Positions 24,600 through 33,046 of a stretch of DNA of 64,000 nt are shown in pieces. The translations under genes and the position numbers were made by a program. The notes under the pieces are model-generated. The model did no database searches. It was given only the letters and a program-made list of their open reading frames with translations, and was not told the origin of the DNA. Source of the DNA: WHSW01 sp963777775 (GTDB taxonomy: Bacteria > Actinomycetota > Thermoleophilia > Solirubrobacterales > 70-9); NCBI GenBank assembly GCA_963777775.1, contig CAVZRL010000010.1, positions 1 through 64,000 of the forward strand, read 5' to 3'. How positions within the stretch are numbered: position 1 is the first letter of the stretch; every line of letters starts with the position of its first letter.

Positions 24600-27500
24600 T
24601 CATACGTCGCCGATCCGCTCTCGCGTCTCGGTGTCGAAGAGGATCACGGTGCCGTTGTTGTCGCCGACCGCCAGCGTGCTTCCGTCGGGACTGAGCGCAA
24701 GCGCGAAGAGGTTGCTGCCCTCGCCGTGCAGGACGCCGAGCGCCGCGGGGCTGCGCAGGAGCGCCGAGAGGAGACTGGAGCGGGTCGCGACCGAGTCGTC
24801 GAGGGCGACGCCGGTGTTGGCGAGGCGGATCGCCTGGTCGAGGCGATCCTCGGTGACGGCCTGGGCCGCGAGCCGCTGAGCGTCGGCGACGGTGGCCGCG
24901 TCGCGGGCGCCCTGGCGCTCGGAGATCGCGATCACCCCGGCGACGACCGCGGCGGCGAGCAGCACGCCGACCCCGGCGAGCAGGGTCCTGAGCCGGCGGT
25001 TGGCGCGCCGCTGGCGCTGGGCCTCGCGCTCGCTCGCAGCCCGGCTCTCGTCGAGAAAGGCGCGCTCGAGCTCGTTCAGCTCGGGGTCGTGCTCTGAGGC
25101 CCAGTCGAGCGCCGCGGCGAGCCGGGCGCCGCGGTAGAGCTCGGCGGAGTCGCGCTCGGCGTCGCGCCAGTCGCGGGCGGTCCCGATCAGGTGGTGGTGA
25201 AGGCGGCGGCCCTCGGCGTCGGCCTCGAGCCAGCCGCGAAGCCGCGGCCACTCGCGAAGCAGCGCCTCGTGGGCGACCTCGACGGCGCCCTCGTCGACCG
25301 TGAGCAGGCGGGCCTCGGTGAGCACCGCGAGCGCCCGGGCGGCGTCGGGGTCGCGCTCGAGCTCGAGCTCGTCGAGCGCCACGCGGCGGCGGACGAACGC
25401 CTCCGCCGCCTCATCATCGCCGGCGAGCCGCAGCAGCAGCGGGCGCGCCCGGCGGCGCTCGGCCGCGCTTAGGCGCCGGTAGGCGTCCTCGGCCAGGCGC
25501 CCGACCGCCCCCTCGACGCCGCCGGTGCGCTCGTAGGCTCGGTAGGTAAGGGTGCGCCCGTCGCGGCGCTGCCAGAGCTCGACCAGCGCCGCGGAGAGCA
25601 GCGGCAGGCCGCCGGGCTCTGAGGCGACGTCGCCGACCAGCGCCGCGACCAGCCGCGGCTCGACCCGCAGTCCCGCCTTGCGCGCCGGCAGCTCGACCGC
25701 CCGCCGCAGCTCGTCGCGGCGCAGCGGCCCGACCAGGATCTGGTTGGCGCTGATCAGGGTCGAGAGCTCCGCGTGCTCGGCGCAGCGCCCGTAGAAGTCG
25801 GCGCGGATCGCCAGCACGACGACCAGGCGCTCGTCGGGGTCGGCGGCGCCCTCGACCAGCGCCTCGAGGAACGCTGCCCGCTCGTCGGGGTCGCGGCAGG
25901 CGACGAAGGTCTCCTCGAACTGGTCGATCAAGAGGACCAGGCGCTCGCCGGGCGGCAGCCGGTCGAGCGCGTCGGCGATCCACGGCGCGGCTTCCTCGCT
26001 CCCGGCCTCGGGCACCGCGCGGGCGAGGGTGCGGGAGAGCTCGGCGAGCGGGCGCTCGCCCGGGCGCATCACCGCCCGGCGCCATTGCTCCGAGCCCGGG
26101 ACGACCCCGTCGGCGAGCGCCGGCAGAAGCCCCGCGCGCACCGCCGAGGACTTGCCGCTCCCTGATGGGCCGACCACCGCCAGCAGGGTCGAGCCGACCA
26201 GCCGGGCGACGAGCTCGGCCGTGAGGCGCTCGCGGCCGAAGAAGTACTCGGCGTGGGCGGCGTCGAAGGGCGCCAGGCCGCGGAAGGGGCAGACCTCGGG
26301 CGCCGACGGATCCGCGGGCGACTCGGGCTCGTAGCTGCGGATGCGTTCCGCGGCGGCCTGCAGGTCGACGACGTTGCCCGCGAGATTGGCCTCCGCCGCC
26401 CGCAGCCCGGTGCGCTCGTCGGCCGCCTGGTCTGCCGAACCGACGAGACGGTCCGCCACCGCGGCCCGCGCCCACCCGCCGGCCGCGCGGTGGATCCGAA
26501 GCGGCACCCCGTCGCTTTCGGCGAGCAGCGTCCGCAGCGGCATCGCGGCGCCCTCGGCGGGGGCGTAGAGCGCCGCGATCTCGGCGACCGCGTCCTCGCC
26601 CAGCCGATCGAGCCGCAGGCGCTGGGCGGCGCCTGACTCGAGCAGGGCGGCGAAGGCGGGTGGGCCCTGCTCGTCGTGGTGAAGGATGCAGATCATGAGC
26701 GCCTGGCCCTCGGGCTCGCGGGCGAGGGCGGCGGCGGCCTCGAGCACCGCCGGCGGCGCATCGTCGGCGTAGTCGAGCACCAGCAGCGCCGGTCGGTGGC
26801 CCTTCCCGGACTCGGCGACGCTCGCCAGGGCGGCCTCGGCGACCTCGCCGCCGCCGGCGTAGAGCACCGCCGCCCCGGCGCCCTGGGCCTCGTGTGCGAG
26901 CTCGGCGACGAGCCGCGTCTTGCCGATCCCTGCGGGCCCCCAGACCAGCGCGCAGACCGCCCGCCCGCCGCTCGCCTGCTCCCAGCGCCGGCGCAGCCAG
27001 CCCAGCTCGCGCTCGCGCCCGGCGAGCAGCGGCGAGCCGCCCTCGAGCTCGCGCGGCAGTTCTGCGACCGGCGCCGGCGCGTCGAGGGCCGGGTCCTGGG
27101 CGAGGATCTGCTCCTGCAGGCGGCGCAGCTCGGGCCCGGGCTCGACCCCGATCTGCTCGGCGAGCGTCCGGTGGGCCTGGCGGTAGGCCTCAAGCGCCTC
27201 CGATTGGCGCCCGGCGCGATAGAGGGCGAGCATCCGCTGCGCGTGAAGGCGCTCGCGCAGCGGCTCCTCCGCGATCAGCGCCTCGAGTCGGGCGATCACC
27301 TCGTCGTGGCGCCCGGCGGCGAGCTCGGCGTCAATTGCGAGCTCCAGCGCCCGCATGTGAAGTTCCTCGAGCCGCCGGATCTCGGCCGGCGCGAATGGCT
27401 CTGAGGCGACGTCGGCGAGCGGGGCGCCGCGCCAGAGCTCGAGCGCAGCGCTGGCCGCGCCGTTCGCCCCGGCGCTCGCCGGCTCACGCGCTGCCTCCTC

Positions 27501-27827
27501 GACCAGGTTCTCGAATTGCAGCGCGTCTACAGCGTCCTGCGGGACTTGGAGCTCATAGCCGCCTCCGTGGGTGACGATGCGCGCGCCGCAGTCGTCGGAG
27601 GCCAACGCCTTGCGCAGCTGCGAGACGTAGAACTGGACGTTCTTGGCCGCGCTCGCCGGCGGGCGATCGGCCCACAGGCCGTCGATCAGCTCGTCGGCGC
27701 TCACCGTGCGGTTGGCGCGCAGGGCGAGCATCGCGAGCACTCCCCGCTGCTTGCTTCTTCTGAGTGGTAGCGACCGGCCGTCGACTAGCGCGTCGACCTG
27801 GCCGAGGACGCGGATCTCTACAGCCAA
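24600..27827 (-). CDS. SARP/BTAD-STAND ATPase half of giant regulator, copy 2
   Basis: This 1075-residue part starts at a TTG (27827), matching the alignment of all three copies. Order: winged-helix DNA-binding domain (about 1-95), BTAD helical repeats (100-250), AAA ATPase with GPAGIGKT (about 300), CPFRGLAPFDAAHAEYFFGR and a second STAND P-loop GPSGSGKS (about 565), LVLLIDQFEE Walker B, a membrane helix LLAGVGVLLAAAVVAGVI (about 960), then the first WD40 blade. It stops at RIGDV because of one extra base; without it the protein would continue to 22748 (about 1690 residues). SARP proteins activate target promoters; targets here are unknown. Confidence 0.85.
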   Translation of the reverse strand: MAVEIRVLGQVDALVDGRSLPLRRSKQRGVLAMLALRANRTVSADELIDGLWADRPPASAAKNVQFYVSQLRKALASDDCGARIVTHGGGYELQVPQDAVDALQFENLVEEAAREPASAGANGAASAALELWRGAPLADVASEPFAPAEIRRLEELHMRALELAIDAELAAGRHDEVIARLEALIAEEPLRERLHAQRMLALYRAGRQSEALEAYRQAHRTLAEQIGVEPGPELRRLQEQILAQDPALDAPAPVAELPRELEGGSPLLAGRERELGWLRRRWEQASGGRAVCALVWGPAGIGKTRLVAELAHEAQGAGAAVLYAGGGEVAEAALASVAESGKGHRPALLVLDYADDAPPAVLEAAAALAREPEGQALMICILHHDEQGPPAFAALLESGAAQRLRLDRLGEDAVAEIAALYAPAEGAAMPLRTLLAESDGVPLRIHRAAGGWARAAVADRLVGSADQAADERTGLRAAEANLAGNVVDLQAAAERIRSYEPESPADPSAPEVCPFRGLAPFDAAHAEYFFGRERLTAELVARLVGSTLLAVVGPSGSGKSSAVRAGLLPALADGVVPGSEQWRRAVMRPGERPLAELSRTLARAVPEAGSEEAAPWIADALDRLPPGERLVLLIDQFEETFVACRDPDERAAFLEALVEGAADPDERLVVVLAIRADFYGRCAEHAELSTLISANQILVGPLRRDELRRAVELPARKAGLRVEPRLVAALVGDVASEPGGLPLLSAALVELWQRRDGRTLTYRAYERTGGVEGAVGRLAEDAYRRLSAAERRRARPLLLRLAGDDEAAEAFVRRRVALDELELERDPDAARALAVLTEARLLTVDEGAVEVAHEALLREWPRLRGWLEADAEGRRLHHHLIGTARDWRDAERDSAELYRGARLAAALDWASEHDPELNELERAFLDESRAASEREAQRQRRANRRLRTLLAGVGVLLAAAVVAGVIAISERQGARDAATVADAQRLAAQAVTEDRLDQAIRLANTGVALDDSVATRSSLLSALLRSPAALGVLHGEGSNLFALALSPDGSTLAVGDNNGTVILFDTETRERIGDV

Positions 27828-28089
27828 TTTGTGCCTATCTGAGACGACGCTACACCCGTCCCGTTGGGCGATCAACCCTCGCGGCTGTTGGCGGGTGTCG
27901 GCGACGGAATCGTCCGTACGCCGCCTGTCGACCATCCGGGTTGGAAGCGAGCGGGAGCGCTCCTTGCGGCAGGCGGCTACCGAAAAGCGTCGTCACACCA
28001 GGCGCAGAGCCCGCCCTCCAGCGGCGCGTTGGCCCGCCCGTTCGCCCATTCTGGGCCTGGGACGACGAAACCCGCTTGCCTAGGCGGGC

Positions 28090-28125
28090 TGCGAGGCACC
28101 GCTAACGGGGATTCGAACCCCGGTT
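28090..28125 (-). other. tRNA T-arm-like fragment
   Basis: The minus strand carries cggggttcgaatccccg, a perfect T-stem with TTCGAAT loop, followed by ttagcgg, but no D-arm, anticodon arm or matching acceptor strand is seen upstream. It is best read as a 3' tRNA scrap left by an integration event next to the terminase relic. Confidence 0.4.
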
Positions 28126-28137
28126 CCGGGTCCGGTC

Positions 28138-28268
28138 CTAGCTCGGCCAGAGCGCCTGAGAGTAAATCCGCTCGCCGTCCTTCTCGCGAAACAGCTCCTC
28201 CAGCCACTCGGTCTGAAAGCGCCGCAGGTCCAATCCGCTGTATTCGCGATGAACTCGACCGGCTTCAC
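28138..28268 (-). pseudogene. terminase large-subunit N-terminal fragment
   Basis: A GTG overlapping the small-subunit-like stop starts VKPVEFI. After a one-base shift near 28245 the frame reads EYSGLDLRRFQTEWLEELF, then REKDGERIYSQALWPS and a stop. The FQxEWLEELF element and the GERIYxQAL stretch are typical of the region just before the ATPase P-loop of phage terminase large subunits. The ATPase itself is gone. This fragment is the main support for naming the preceding small genes terminase-like. Confidence 0.6.
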
Positions 28269-28444
28269 TTGGTGAGGATGCGATCCAGCTCGTTGTCGAG
28301 CTCCTCGCGTTCCTTTCGCTCGGCCGCTCGCAGCGCCCGCTCGAGCGCGATCATCGCGCCGGTGTAACCCTGGCGCGCTTTCTCGGTCAGCATTTCGAGC
28401 ACTTCGTCGCGGGTCGCGATCTCGGGCTTGGCTTGTTCTTCCAA
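28265..28444 (-). CDS. terminase small-subunit-like protein, copy 4
   Basis: The gene encodes 59 residues from a TTG at 28444 (ribosome site gaggggga): EEQAKPEIATRDEVLEMLTE, then YTGAMIALERALRAAERKER, then NELDRILTK. No in-frame ATG fits, so TTG is preferred. It is followed by a terminase large-subunit fragment whose GTG overlaps its stop. Unlike the other copies it has no SnoaL gene on the far side of the leader. Confidence 0.65.
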   Translation of the reverse strand: MEEQAKPEIATRDEVLEMLTEKARQGYTGAMIALERALRAAERKEREELDNELDRILTK

Positions 28445-28456
28445 GATTCCCCCTCG

Positions 28457-28530
28457 TTTTTTTCGCAGCTTGCCACCCGGCGGTCGCTAGTTCGCGGGCT
28501 TTCGGTCACCGGACCCTCCCTCCCGCAGCC
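28457..28530. promoter_or_regulatory. conserved leader, copy 4, without a SnoaL gene
   Basis: T7 run, tcgcagcttgccacccggcg, then a partial ggaccctccctcccgcag. The gatact part and SnoaL head are missing. It shows that the leader belongs to the terminase-like gene as much as to the SnoaL genes. Confidence 0.4.
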
Positions 28531-28553
28531 TTCTAAGCCGTTCTGCGGCCATC

Positions 28554-28709
28554 TCAAGCCCGTCGCGCGGCTTCATGCGTGAAGGTCTGGCGGCCGATTT
28601 GGCGCTCGGTCTCCGCGCGAGCCCGGATCTGCTCGGCCAGCGGGACCGGAACCCAGGAGGCGACGATGGTCCGCTTCGCCTCTTGCCGTTCTGTTTGTGT
28701 TGACGCCAC
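28554..28709 (-). CDS. small putative ribbon-helix-helix-like protein
   Basis: From a GTG with a nearby ggaggga site, 51 residues read VASTQTERQEAKRTIVASWV then PVPLAEQIRARAETERQ. A beta strand followed by a helix beginning with PLAEQ looks like the first half of a ribbon-helix-helix DNA-binding protein, such as phage regulators use. The second helix is unclear, and a tiny overlapping frame (28487-28576) follows, so it may be frameshifted. It lies in the same debris field as the terminase relics, near tRNA-Cys. Confidence 0.4.
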   Translation of the reverse strand: MASTQTERQEAKRTIVASWVPVPLAEQIRARAETERQIGRQTFTHEAARRA

Positions 28710-28839
28710 TACCTCGGTCTCCCTCCTGGTTGGAGGTCGTGCTCCCCGTCCCGAGGTTGTGGTCGAATCTCCTTCGCGGTCGGAGTTGGCCGCGAAGCCG
28801 GGATTCCTTTCAGGAATTATAAGGGCACCAGGGGGCGAA

Positions 28840-28861
28840 TTGCTACCCGATTGCTACCCGC
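28840..28861. repeat. 11-bp-period direct repeat near tRNA-Cys
   Basis: Two tandem copies of ttgctacccg with an 11-bp period lie 63 bp from the 3' end of tRNA-Cys. Such repeats are typical integrase arm-binding sites, which fits the phage-like genes beside it. The function is inferred. Confidence 0.5.
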
Positions 28862-28923
28862 CCGGCGGCCCCGAGGGGGCGTGCGGAACCGCGAAACTGC
28901 TGTAAACAGGCGGGTTTCGTGGA

Positions 28924-28995
28924 GAGGCGCCTGCCGGAATCGAACCGGCGTAAACGGCTTTGCAGGCCGCTGCGTAACCACTCCGCCAAGGCGCC
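28924..28995 (-). tRNA. tRNA-Cys (anticodon GCA)
   Basis: All arms fold: acceptor ggcgcct with aggcgcc and discriminator T (usual for tRNA-Cys), anticodon stem cggcc/agccg-type with loop containing tGCAa, and T-arm gccggttcgattccggc. It is 72 nt with no encoded CCA. Its 3' end faces the mobile-element debris at 28.1-28.9 kb. Confidence 0.93.
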
Positions 28996-29043
28996 GCGCG
29001 GGGCAAGCGTAGCGGGCACTGGTGGGCCGCTAGGGTCGTTCGG

Positions 29044-29862
29044 ATGCCGTCGGTCGAGCTGCGCCGCACCGGGGAGATCGCCTACCGCGAGGCGCGGCCC
29101 GACGCCGCTGGGCGCGGCGCGCCGGTGCTGCTTCTGCACGGGTTTCCGGAGAGCTCGCGGATGTGGGAGCCGGCGATGCGGGCGCTCGCCGGGGCCGGAC
29201 GTCGCTGTCTCGCGCCGGACCTCTACGGGCTCGGCGACTCGGCCGTCCAGGAGGCGGCGACCTTCGAGCACAACCTCGAGGCTCTGGGCGCGTTCTGTGA
29301 GGCGCTCGAGCTCGAGCGCCTGGCGCTTGTCGTCCATGACTGGGGCGCCTTCGTCGGCCTCGCCTGGGCGTGCGAGCACCCAGACCGGATCGAGGCGCTG
29401 GCGATCAGCGCCGCCGGCTTCTTCAGCGACGGCAAGTGGCATGGGATGGCGAACGCGATCCGCGGCGAGCAGGGCGAGGAGCTGGTCGACGCGATCACCC
29501 GCGAGGGGTTCGCCGCGCTCATGCAGAGCGCCGACGACCCGTTCGACGAGCAGGAGCTCGATGCATACTGGCGTCCGTTCGAGGACGGGCGCGGGCAGCG
29601 CGCGACGCTCGACTTCTACCGCTCGATGGACTTCGAGAAGCTCGAGCCCTATCAGGGCGGGCTGGGCCGGCTCGGGGTCCCGGCCCTGCTGCTCTGGGGC
29701 GCCGAGGACGAGTTCGCTCCGCCGGCGAGCGCGCGCCGTTTCGCGCGCGAGATTCCGGACTCGACCCTGGTCACGATCGACGGCGCCGGGCATTTCGTCA
29801 TCGACCAGCAGCCCGAGCGCTGTGCGAGCGAGCTCGTCGCCTTCCTCACCCCCGCCGACTAG
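29044..29862 (+). CDS. alpha/beta hydrolase, haloalkane dehalogenase or epoxide hydrolase type
   Basis: A 272-residue alpha/beta hydrolase. The HGFPES oxyanion segment (HGxP) is near residue 37, the nucleophile is Asp in LVVHDWGAFVGL (about 98), and a C-terminal acid lies in WGAEDEFAPP; the catalytic His is in GAGHFVIDQQPE. An Asp rather than Ser nucleophile places it with haloalkane dehalogenases and epoxide hydrolases. A helical cap follows residue 130. The substrate cannot be told from sequence. Its stop region overlaps the end of the convergent phosphatase gene. Confidence 0.87.
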   Translation: MPSVELRRTGEIAYREARPDAAGRGAPVLLLHGFPESSRMWEPAMRALAGAGRRCLAPDLYGLGDSAVQEAATFEHNLEALGAFCEALELERLALVVHDWGAFVGLAWACEHPDRIEALAISAAGFFSDGKWHGMANAIRGEQGEELVDAITREGFAALMQSADDPFDEQELDAYWRPFEDGRGQRATLDFYRSMDFEKLEPYQGGLGRLGVPALLLWGAEDEFAPPASARRFAREIPDSTLVTIDGAGHFVIDQQPERCASELVAFLTPAD

Positions 29863-30659
29863 GGAATGAAGTACATCGGGTTCGGGAGCTTGAACGCGCG
29901 CCGGGCATGCCCACCGGCGAGGTCGGAATCCTGGTCACCGACGTTGAGCAGGATCGTGAATCCGAGCTCGGCCTCGATCCGTGCCCGCTCGCCGCTCTTG
30001 TACTCGATCGTGTGCAGGTCGCCGGGCGGCTTGGCGATCAGGGTGTAGTCCTGGTCGTAGCCGACCTGGCGCAGGTTCGTGTCGGCGACCCCGGCGAGGC
30101 CCTCAGGGCGACCGGTGATGAAGAACGCCCCCACCCCACGCTCGCGGGCGAACCGGTAGAGGTCGAGCGTCGGGGCGATCGCCGGGTCGCCCCCGCTGAC
30201 GGCTCCCGGTACCAGGCCCGAGGAGTCGAAGTCAGCCTCCTCGAGCCCGGCGTAGTTGGAGAGCGAGGTCTCGTCGATGTCGAGCACGAGCGCCGGCTCG
30301 ACCTCGCGGCAGCGGTGCCCGGCCCGGTTGCACTCCGAATAGCGCCCCGGGCCCGGGGCCTCCCGCAGGCGTCGAAGCTGGTTGCCGAGCGATCGGCGGG
30401 CGTGACTGGCGACCCGGCCGAGATCCGAGCCGTAGGCGCCCGAGTCGTGGTAGACGCGGATCGTCTCCGGCAGCTCGGCAGCTCCGTAGGTGCTCTCGGC
30501 CCCGAGGTCGGGAAGGCCGCCGCCGGTGAGCTTGATCGAGGTCACCTCGGTGTCGCCCCCGGTCACGTAGCGGGCGGCGAACGCGCCGCCGACCGCGAAT
30601 GCGCCCAGCGCGAACCCGAGCGCAACGAGCAGCAGGGCGCGAATCCGCGAGCCGGCCAT
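29859..30659 (-). CDS. HAD-superfamily acid phosphatase, membrane-anchored
   Basis: The gene encodes 266 residues. A single N-terminal hydrophobic helix (ALLLVALGFALGAFAVGGAF) anchors or exports the protein. HAD motifs are in order: LVLDIDETSLSN (motif I, nucleophile Asp and acid Asp), FFITGRPEG (motif II Thr), a Lys in IEYKSGERARIE (motif III) and NVGDQDSDLAGG (motif IV). This is the pattern of class B/e(P4)-type acid phosphatases, which release phosphate from nucleotides or other monoesters outside the cell. It overlaps the hydrolase gene end by four bases, convergently. Confidence 0.87.
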   Translation of the reverse strand: MAGSRIRALLLVALGFALGAFAVGGAFAARYVTGGDTEVTSIKLTGGGLPDLGAESTYGAAELPETIRVYHDSGAYGSDLGRVASHARRSLGNQLRRLREAPGPGRYSECNRAGHRCREVEPALVLDIDETSLSNYAGLEEADFDSSGLVPGAVSGGDPAIAPTLDLYRFARERGVGAFFITGRPEGLAGVADTNLRQVGYDQDYTLIAKPPGDLHTIEYKSGERARIEAELGFTILLNVGDQDSDLAGGHARRAFKLPNPMYFIP

Positions 30660-30703
30660 CGAGGCAAGCCTATCCGCCGACCGTGGAGCGGGACGGCGCG
30701 GCT

Positions 30704-31432
30704 TCAGGGGGCGAGCCGCTCCAGCACCGCGCCGTCGGGGCCCACGGCGACGACGGTGGGAACCACCGCGACCCCGTACTTGCGGGCCAGGTCGGGCCGG
30801 GTTCGGACGTCAACGGTGAACAGCGGGTCATCCAGCGCCGACAGGCGCCGCTCCCACTCCCGGCATTCAGCGCACAGCGGGTGGGTGAACTCGATCACGC
30901 TCCGCCGGGCACCATCCAGCCCCGGGACGTCGGCAGGGTCGACGCGGTTGTGATGGCCCGGGGAGATGCCACGCAGCCTCGCTCCCAGCCGGTAGATCTC
31001 ACAGCCGACGCAGAGCCCGGTAACCGCCGCGAGCAGGGCCAGGAAGGCGACGAGGGAGGCGAGCGCGGTCCCGGCAGCGGGCGCGCCGAGCCACCACAGC
31101 AACGCGGCGGAGCCCAGGAACACGGTCCCGATCGCGTTCGCCAGCCGCGGCGGCCTCGCGTCCTCGAGTGGACCCTCGCCGAAGCGCGGCTGGACCAGGG
31201 TGAAGTAGGCCACGCACGGCAGGCACCAGCGTCGTCCGAGGCTGAGCCCGATCAAGAGCTGAGCGGCCATCAGCGCCCACAGCAGTGGCCAGCCGAGAAC
31301 CGCGCCGAGCAGCGCGACGATCCCCGTCGTCGCCTGGCCGAACCGCGCCGCGCGCTGGTCGATCACGTCGGTGTCGTGCCAGGGGTCGGCGCTGCGCACC
31401 GCTCCGGGCGTCCTGGCGTTCGCGCTGGTCAC
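30704..31432 (-). CDS. DUF4395 membrane protein with C-terminal thioredoxin-like domain
   Basis: A 242-residue protein. The N-terminal 140 residues hold four or so membrane helices of DUF4395 type (DQRAARFGQATTGIVALLGA, RRWCLPCVAYFTL, VTGLCVGCEIYRL) with conserved Cys pairs facing the membrane edge. The last 80 residues are thioredoxin-like with a CxxC-like element in THPLCAECREWERRL and the cis-Pro loop VAVVPTVV. It probably shuttles electrons or disulfides across the membrane. The two-part fusion is itself informative. Confidence 0.8.
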   Translation of the reverse strand: MTSANARTPGAVRSADPWHDTDVIDQRAARFGQATTGIVALLGAVLGWPLLWALMAAQLLIGLSLGRRWCLPCVAYFTLVQPRFGEGPLEDARPPRLANAIGTVFLGSAALLWWLGAPAAGTALASLVAFLALLAAVTGLCVGCEIYRLGARLRGISPGHHNRVDPADVPGLDGARRSVIEFTHPLCAECREWERRLSALDDPLFTVDVRTRPDLARKYGVAVVPTVVAVGPDGAVLERLAP

Positions 31433-31514
31433 ACCCTTGATGGTGACAAACGAGCGCCCGCCGGCCGCGCCAACCGCAGGCTGAGCGGTTGGCGCCCGTC
31501 GGACGGGAGGCGGC

Positions 31515-32909
31515 CTACGCGGCCGGCTCGATGTTCTGGTTCACCCGGAGCAGGTTGTTGGGGTCGTACTCGGCCTTGACCCGCGCCAGCCGGTCGTAGT
31601 TGTCGCGGTAGCTTGCCCGGACCCGCTCCTGGCCCTCGTCCATCATCATGTTGACGTAGGCGCCACCGGCCGAGAACGGGTGCAGCGCCTCGAAGTAGTC
31701 GACGGTCCACTCGCGGATCGCGTCGACATTGGCCGGGTCGGAGTCGACGCCGGCGAACACCGAGCCCCAGCCCGCGTCGCGGTAGCTCCAGGCGGTATCG
31801 GACGAGTCGACGTCGTGGACAGCCCCGTCGATCGGGTACAGGTGCATGGTCGACTTCCACGTCGGCATCTCAGCGCCGAACCGGGCGTGCGCGTCGACCG
31901 CTTCGTCGGGGATCTTCTTGACGAAGTCCGCGCGCCAATACCACTGGTCGCCCTTCGGATAGACCCCATCGAAAGCGCTCTGCAGCGCCGGGTGCGGCAT
32001 CGCCTGCACGCCGTGCAACACGGGCTCGGAAACATTGTCGAGCAGCGGCGCCATCGCGGTCGCCGCCTCCTGCTCGCCACCGACGTAGCACCAGACGATC
32101 CCGCAGACCTTGCGCAGGTGCAGCTCCTCGGGAAATGGCGGTGCCGGCGGCACGCTCGCGTAGGCGAAGAACCCGTTCAGCTCGCGCGGGGCATTGGGCA
32201 GGAACTCGCGGTAGGCGGAGAGCACCTCGGCGCTGTCGTCGATGGCCCAGAAGGTCGGACCCGCGAGCACCGTGTCGACGTCGTGCAGCCGGAACTTGAA
32301 CGAGGTCACGACGCCGAAGTTGCCGCCGCCGCCGCGGATCGCCCAGTAGAGGTCGGGGTGCTCGTCGGCGTTCGCGGTCACGCGCTCACCGCTCGCGAGC
32401 ACCAGCTCGGCCTCGAGCAGGTTGTCGATCGAGAGCCCGCACTTGCGGGTCAGGTGGCCGAGGCCGCCGCCGAGCGTCAACCCTCCGACCCCGGTGGTCG
32501 AGATGATCCCGCTCGGGGTCGCGAGGCCGTGCTCGTTGGTGGCGCGGTCGACCTCGCCCCAGGTGCTGCCGCCGCCGACCCGCACCGTGCGCGCCTGCGG
32601 GTCGACCTCGATCTCGTTCAGCGCCGAGAGGTCGATGACGACGCCCTCGTCGCAGGTCCCGAGCCCGGCGCCGTTGTGGCCGCCGCCACGCACCGCAAGC
32701 AGCAGGCCACGTCCGGCGGCGAACTTGACCACCGCGGCGACGTCGTCGGCGTCCGCACAACGGGCGATCAGCCCCGGTCGCTTGTCGATCATCGCGTTGT
32801 AGACGCTGCGCGCCTCCTCGTAGTTGGCGTCGTCGGGCCCGATCAGCTCTCCTCGGAACCCCGAGAGCTCCTCGCGTGCGGCCTGCGCCGGTGCGGTCGT
32901 CGTGCTCAC
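31515..32909 (-). CDS. FAD-binding oxidoreductase, berberine-bridge-enzyme-like
   Basis: The start is a GTG at 32909 with caggagga upstream; 464 residues. PCMH-type FAD domain: AVRGGGHNGAGLGTC with the His that usually carries the covalent flavin, VGGGSTWGEVDRAT, and GGLTLGGGLGHLTRKCG. The BBE signature is at the end (DPNNLLRVNQNIEP). Enzymes of this family oxidise sugars, alkaloids or polyketides; the substrate is unknown. It is divergent from a large LuxR-type regulator across 137 bp containing a palindrome, so that regulator probably controls it. Confidence 0.9.
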   Translation of the reverse strand: MSTTTAPAQAAREELSGFRGELIGPDDANYEEARSVYNAMIDKRPGLIARCADADDVAAVVKFAAGRGLLLAVRGGGHNGAGLGTCDEGVVIDLSALNEIEVDPQARTVRVGGGSTWGEVDRATNEHGLATPSGIISTTGVGGLTLGGGLGHLTRKCGLSIDNLLEAELVLASGERVTANADEHPDLYWAIRGGGGNFGVVTSFKFRLHDVDTVLAGPTFWAIDDSAEVLSAYREFLPNAPRELNGFFAYASVPPAPPFPEELHLRKVCGIVWCYVGGEQEAATAMAPLLDNVSEPVLHGVQAMPHPALQSAFDGVYPKGDQWYWRADFVKKIPDEAVDAHARFGAEMPTWKSTMHLYPIDGAVHDVDSSDTAWSYRDAGWGSVFAGVDSDPANVDAIREWTVDYFEALHPFSAGGAYVNMMMDEGQERVRASYRDNYDRLARVKAEYDPNNLLRVNQNIEPAA

Positions 32910-33032
32910 ACTTCCTCCTGGCTCGTGCTGGGTTGGTCGATTCGTCGACACTAACCTGGGCCCGAGCCGCTGTCATGACCCGAACTGACCTATTTCTCAA
33001 TCCGCTCGGCGACGGGCGAAGAACGTTGCCGT

Positions 33033-33046
33033 AGTCAGATCTGACT
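33033..33046. promoter_or_regulatory. perfect palindrome abutting the regulator start
   Basis: agtcagatctgact is a perfect 14-bp palindrome ending one base before the ATG at 33047. There is no ribosome site between, so the regulator mRNA may be leaderless or start later. The site is a candidate operator for self-control and control of the divergent oxidoreductase. Confidence 0.55.

Noticed and set aside
9087..28000. A secondary-metabolite gene cluster controlled by the SARP proteins
   Set aside because: No polyketide, peptide or terpene synthesis genes are seen; neighbours are secreted proteins and relics.
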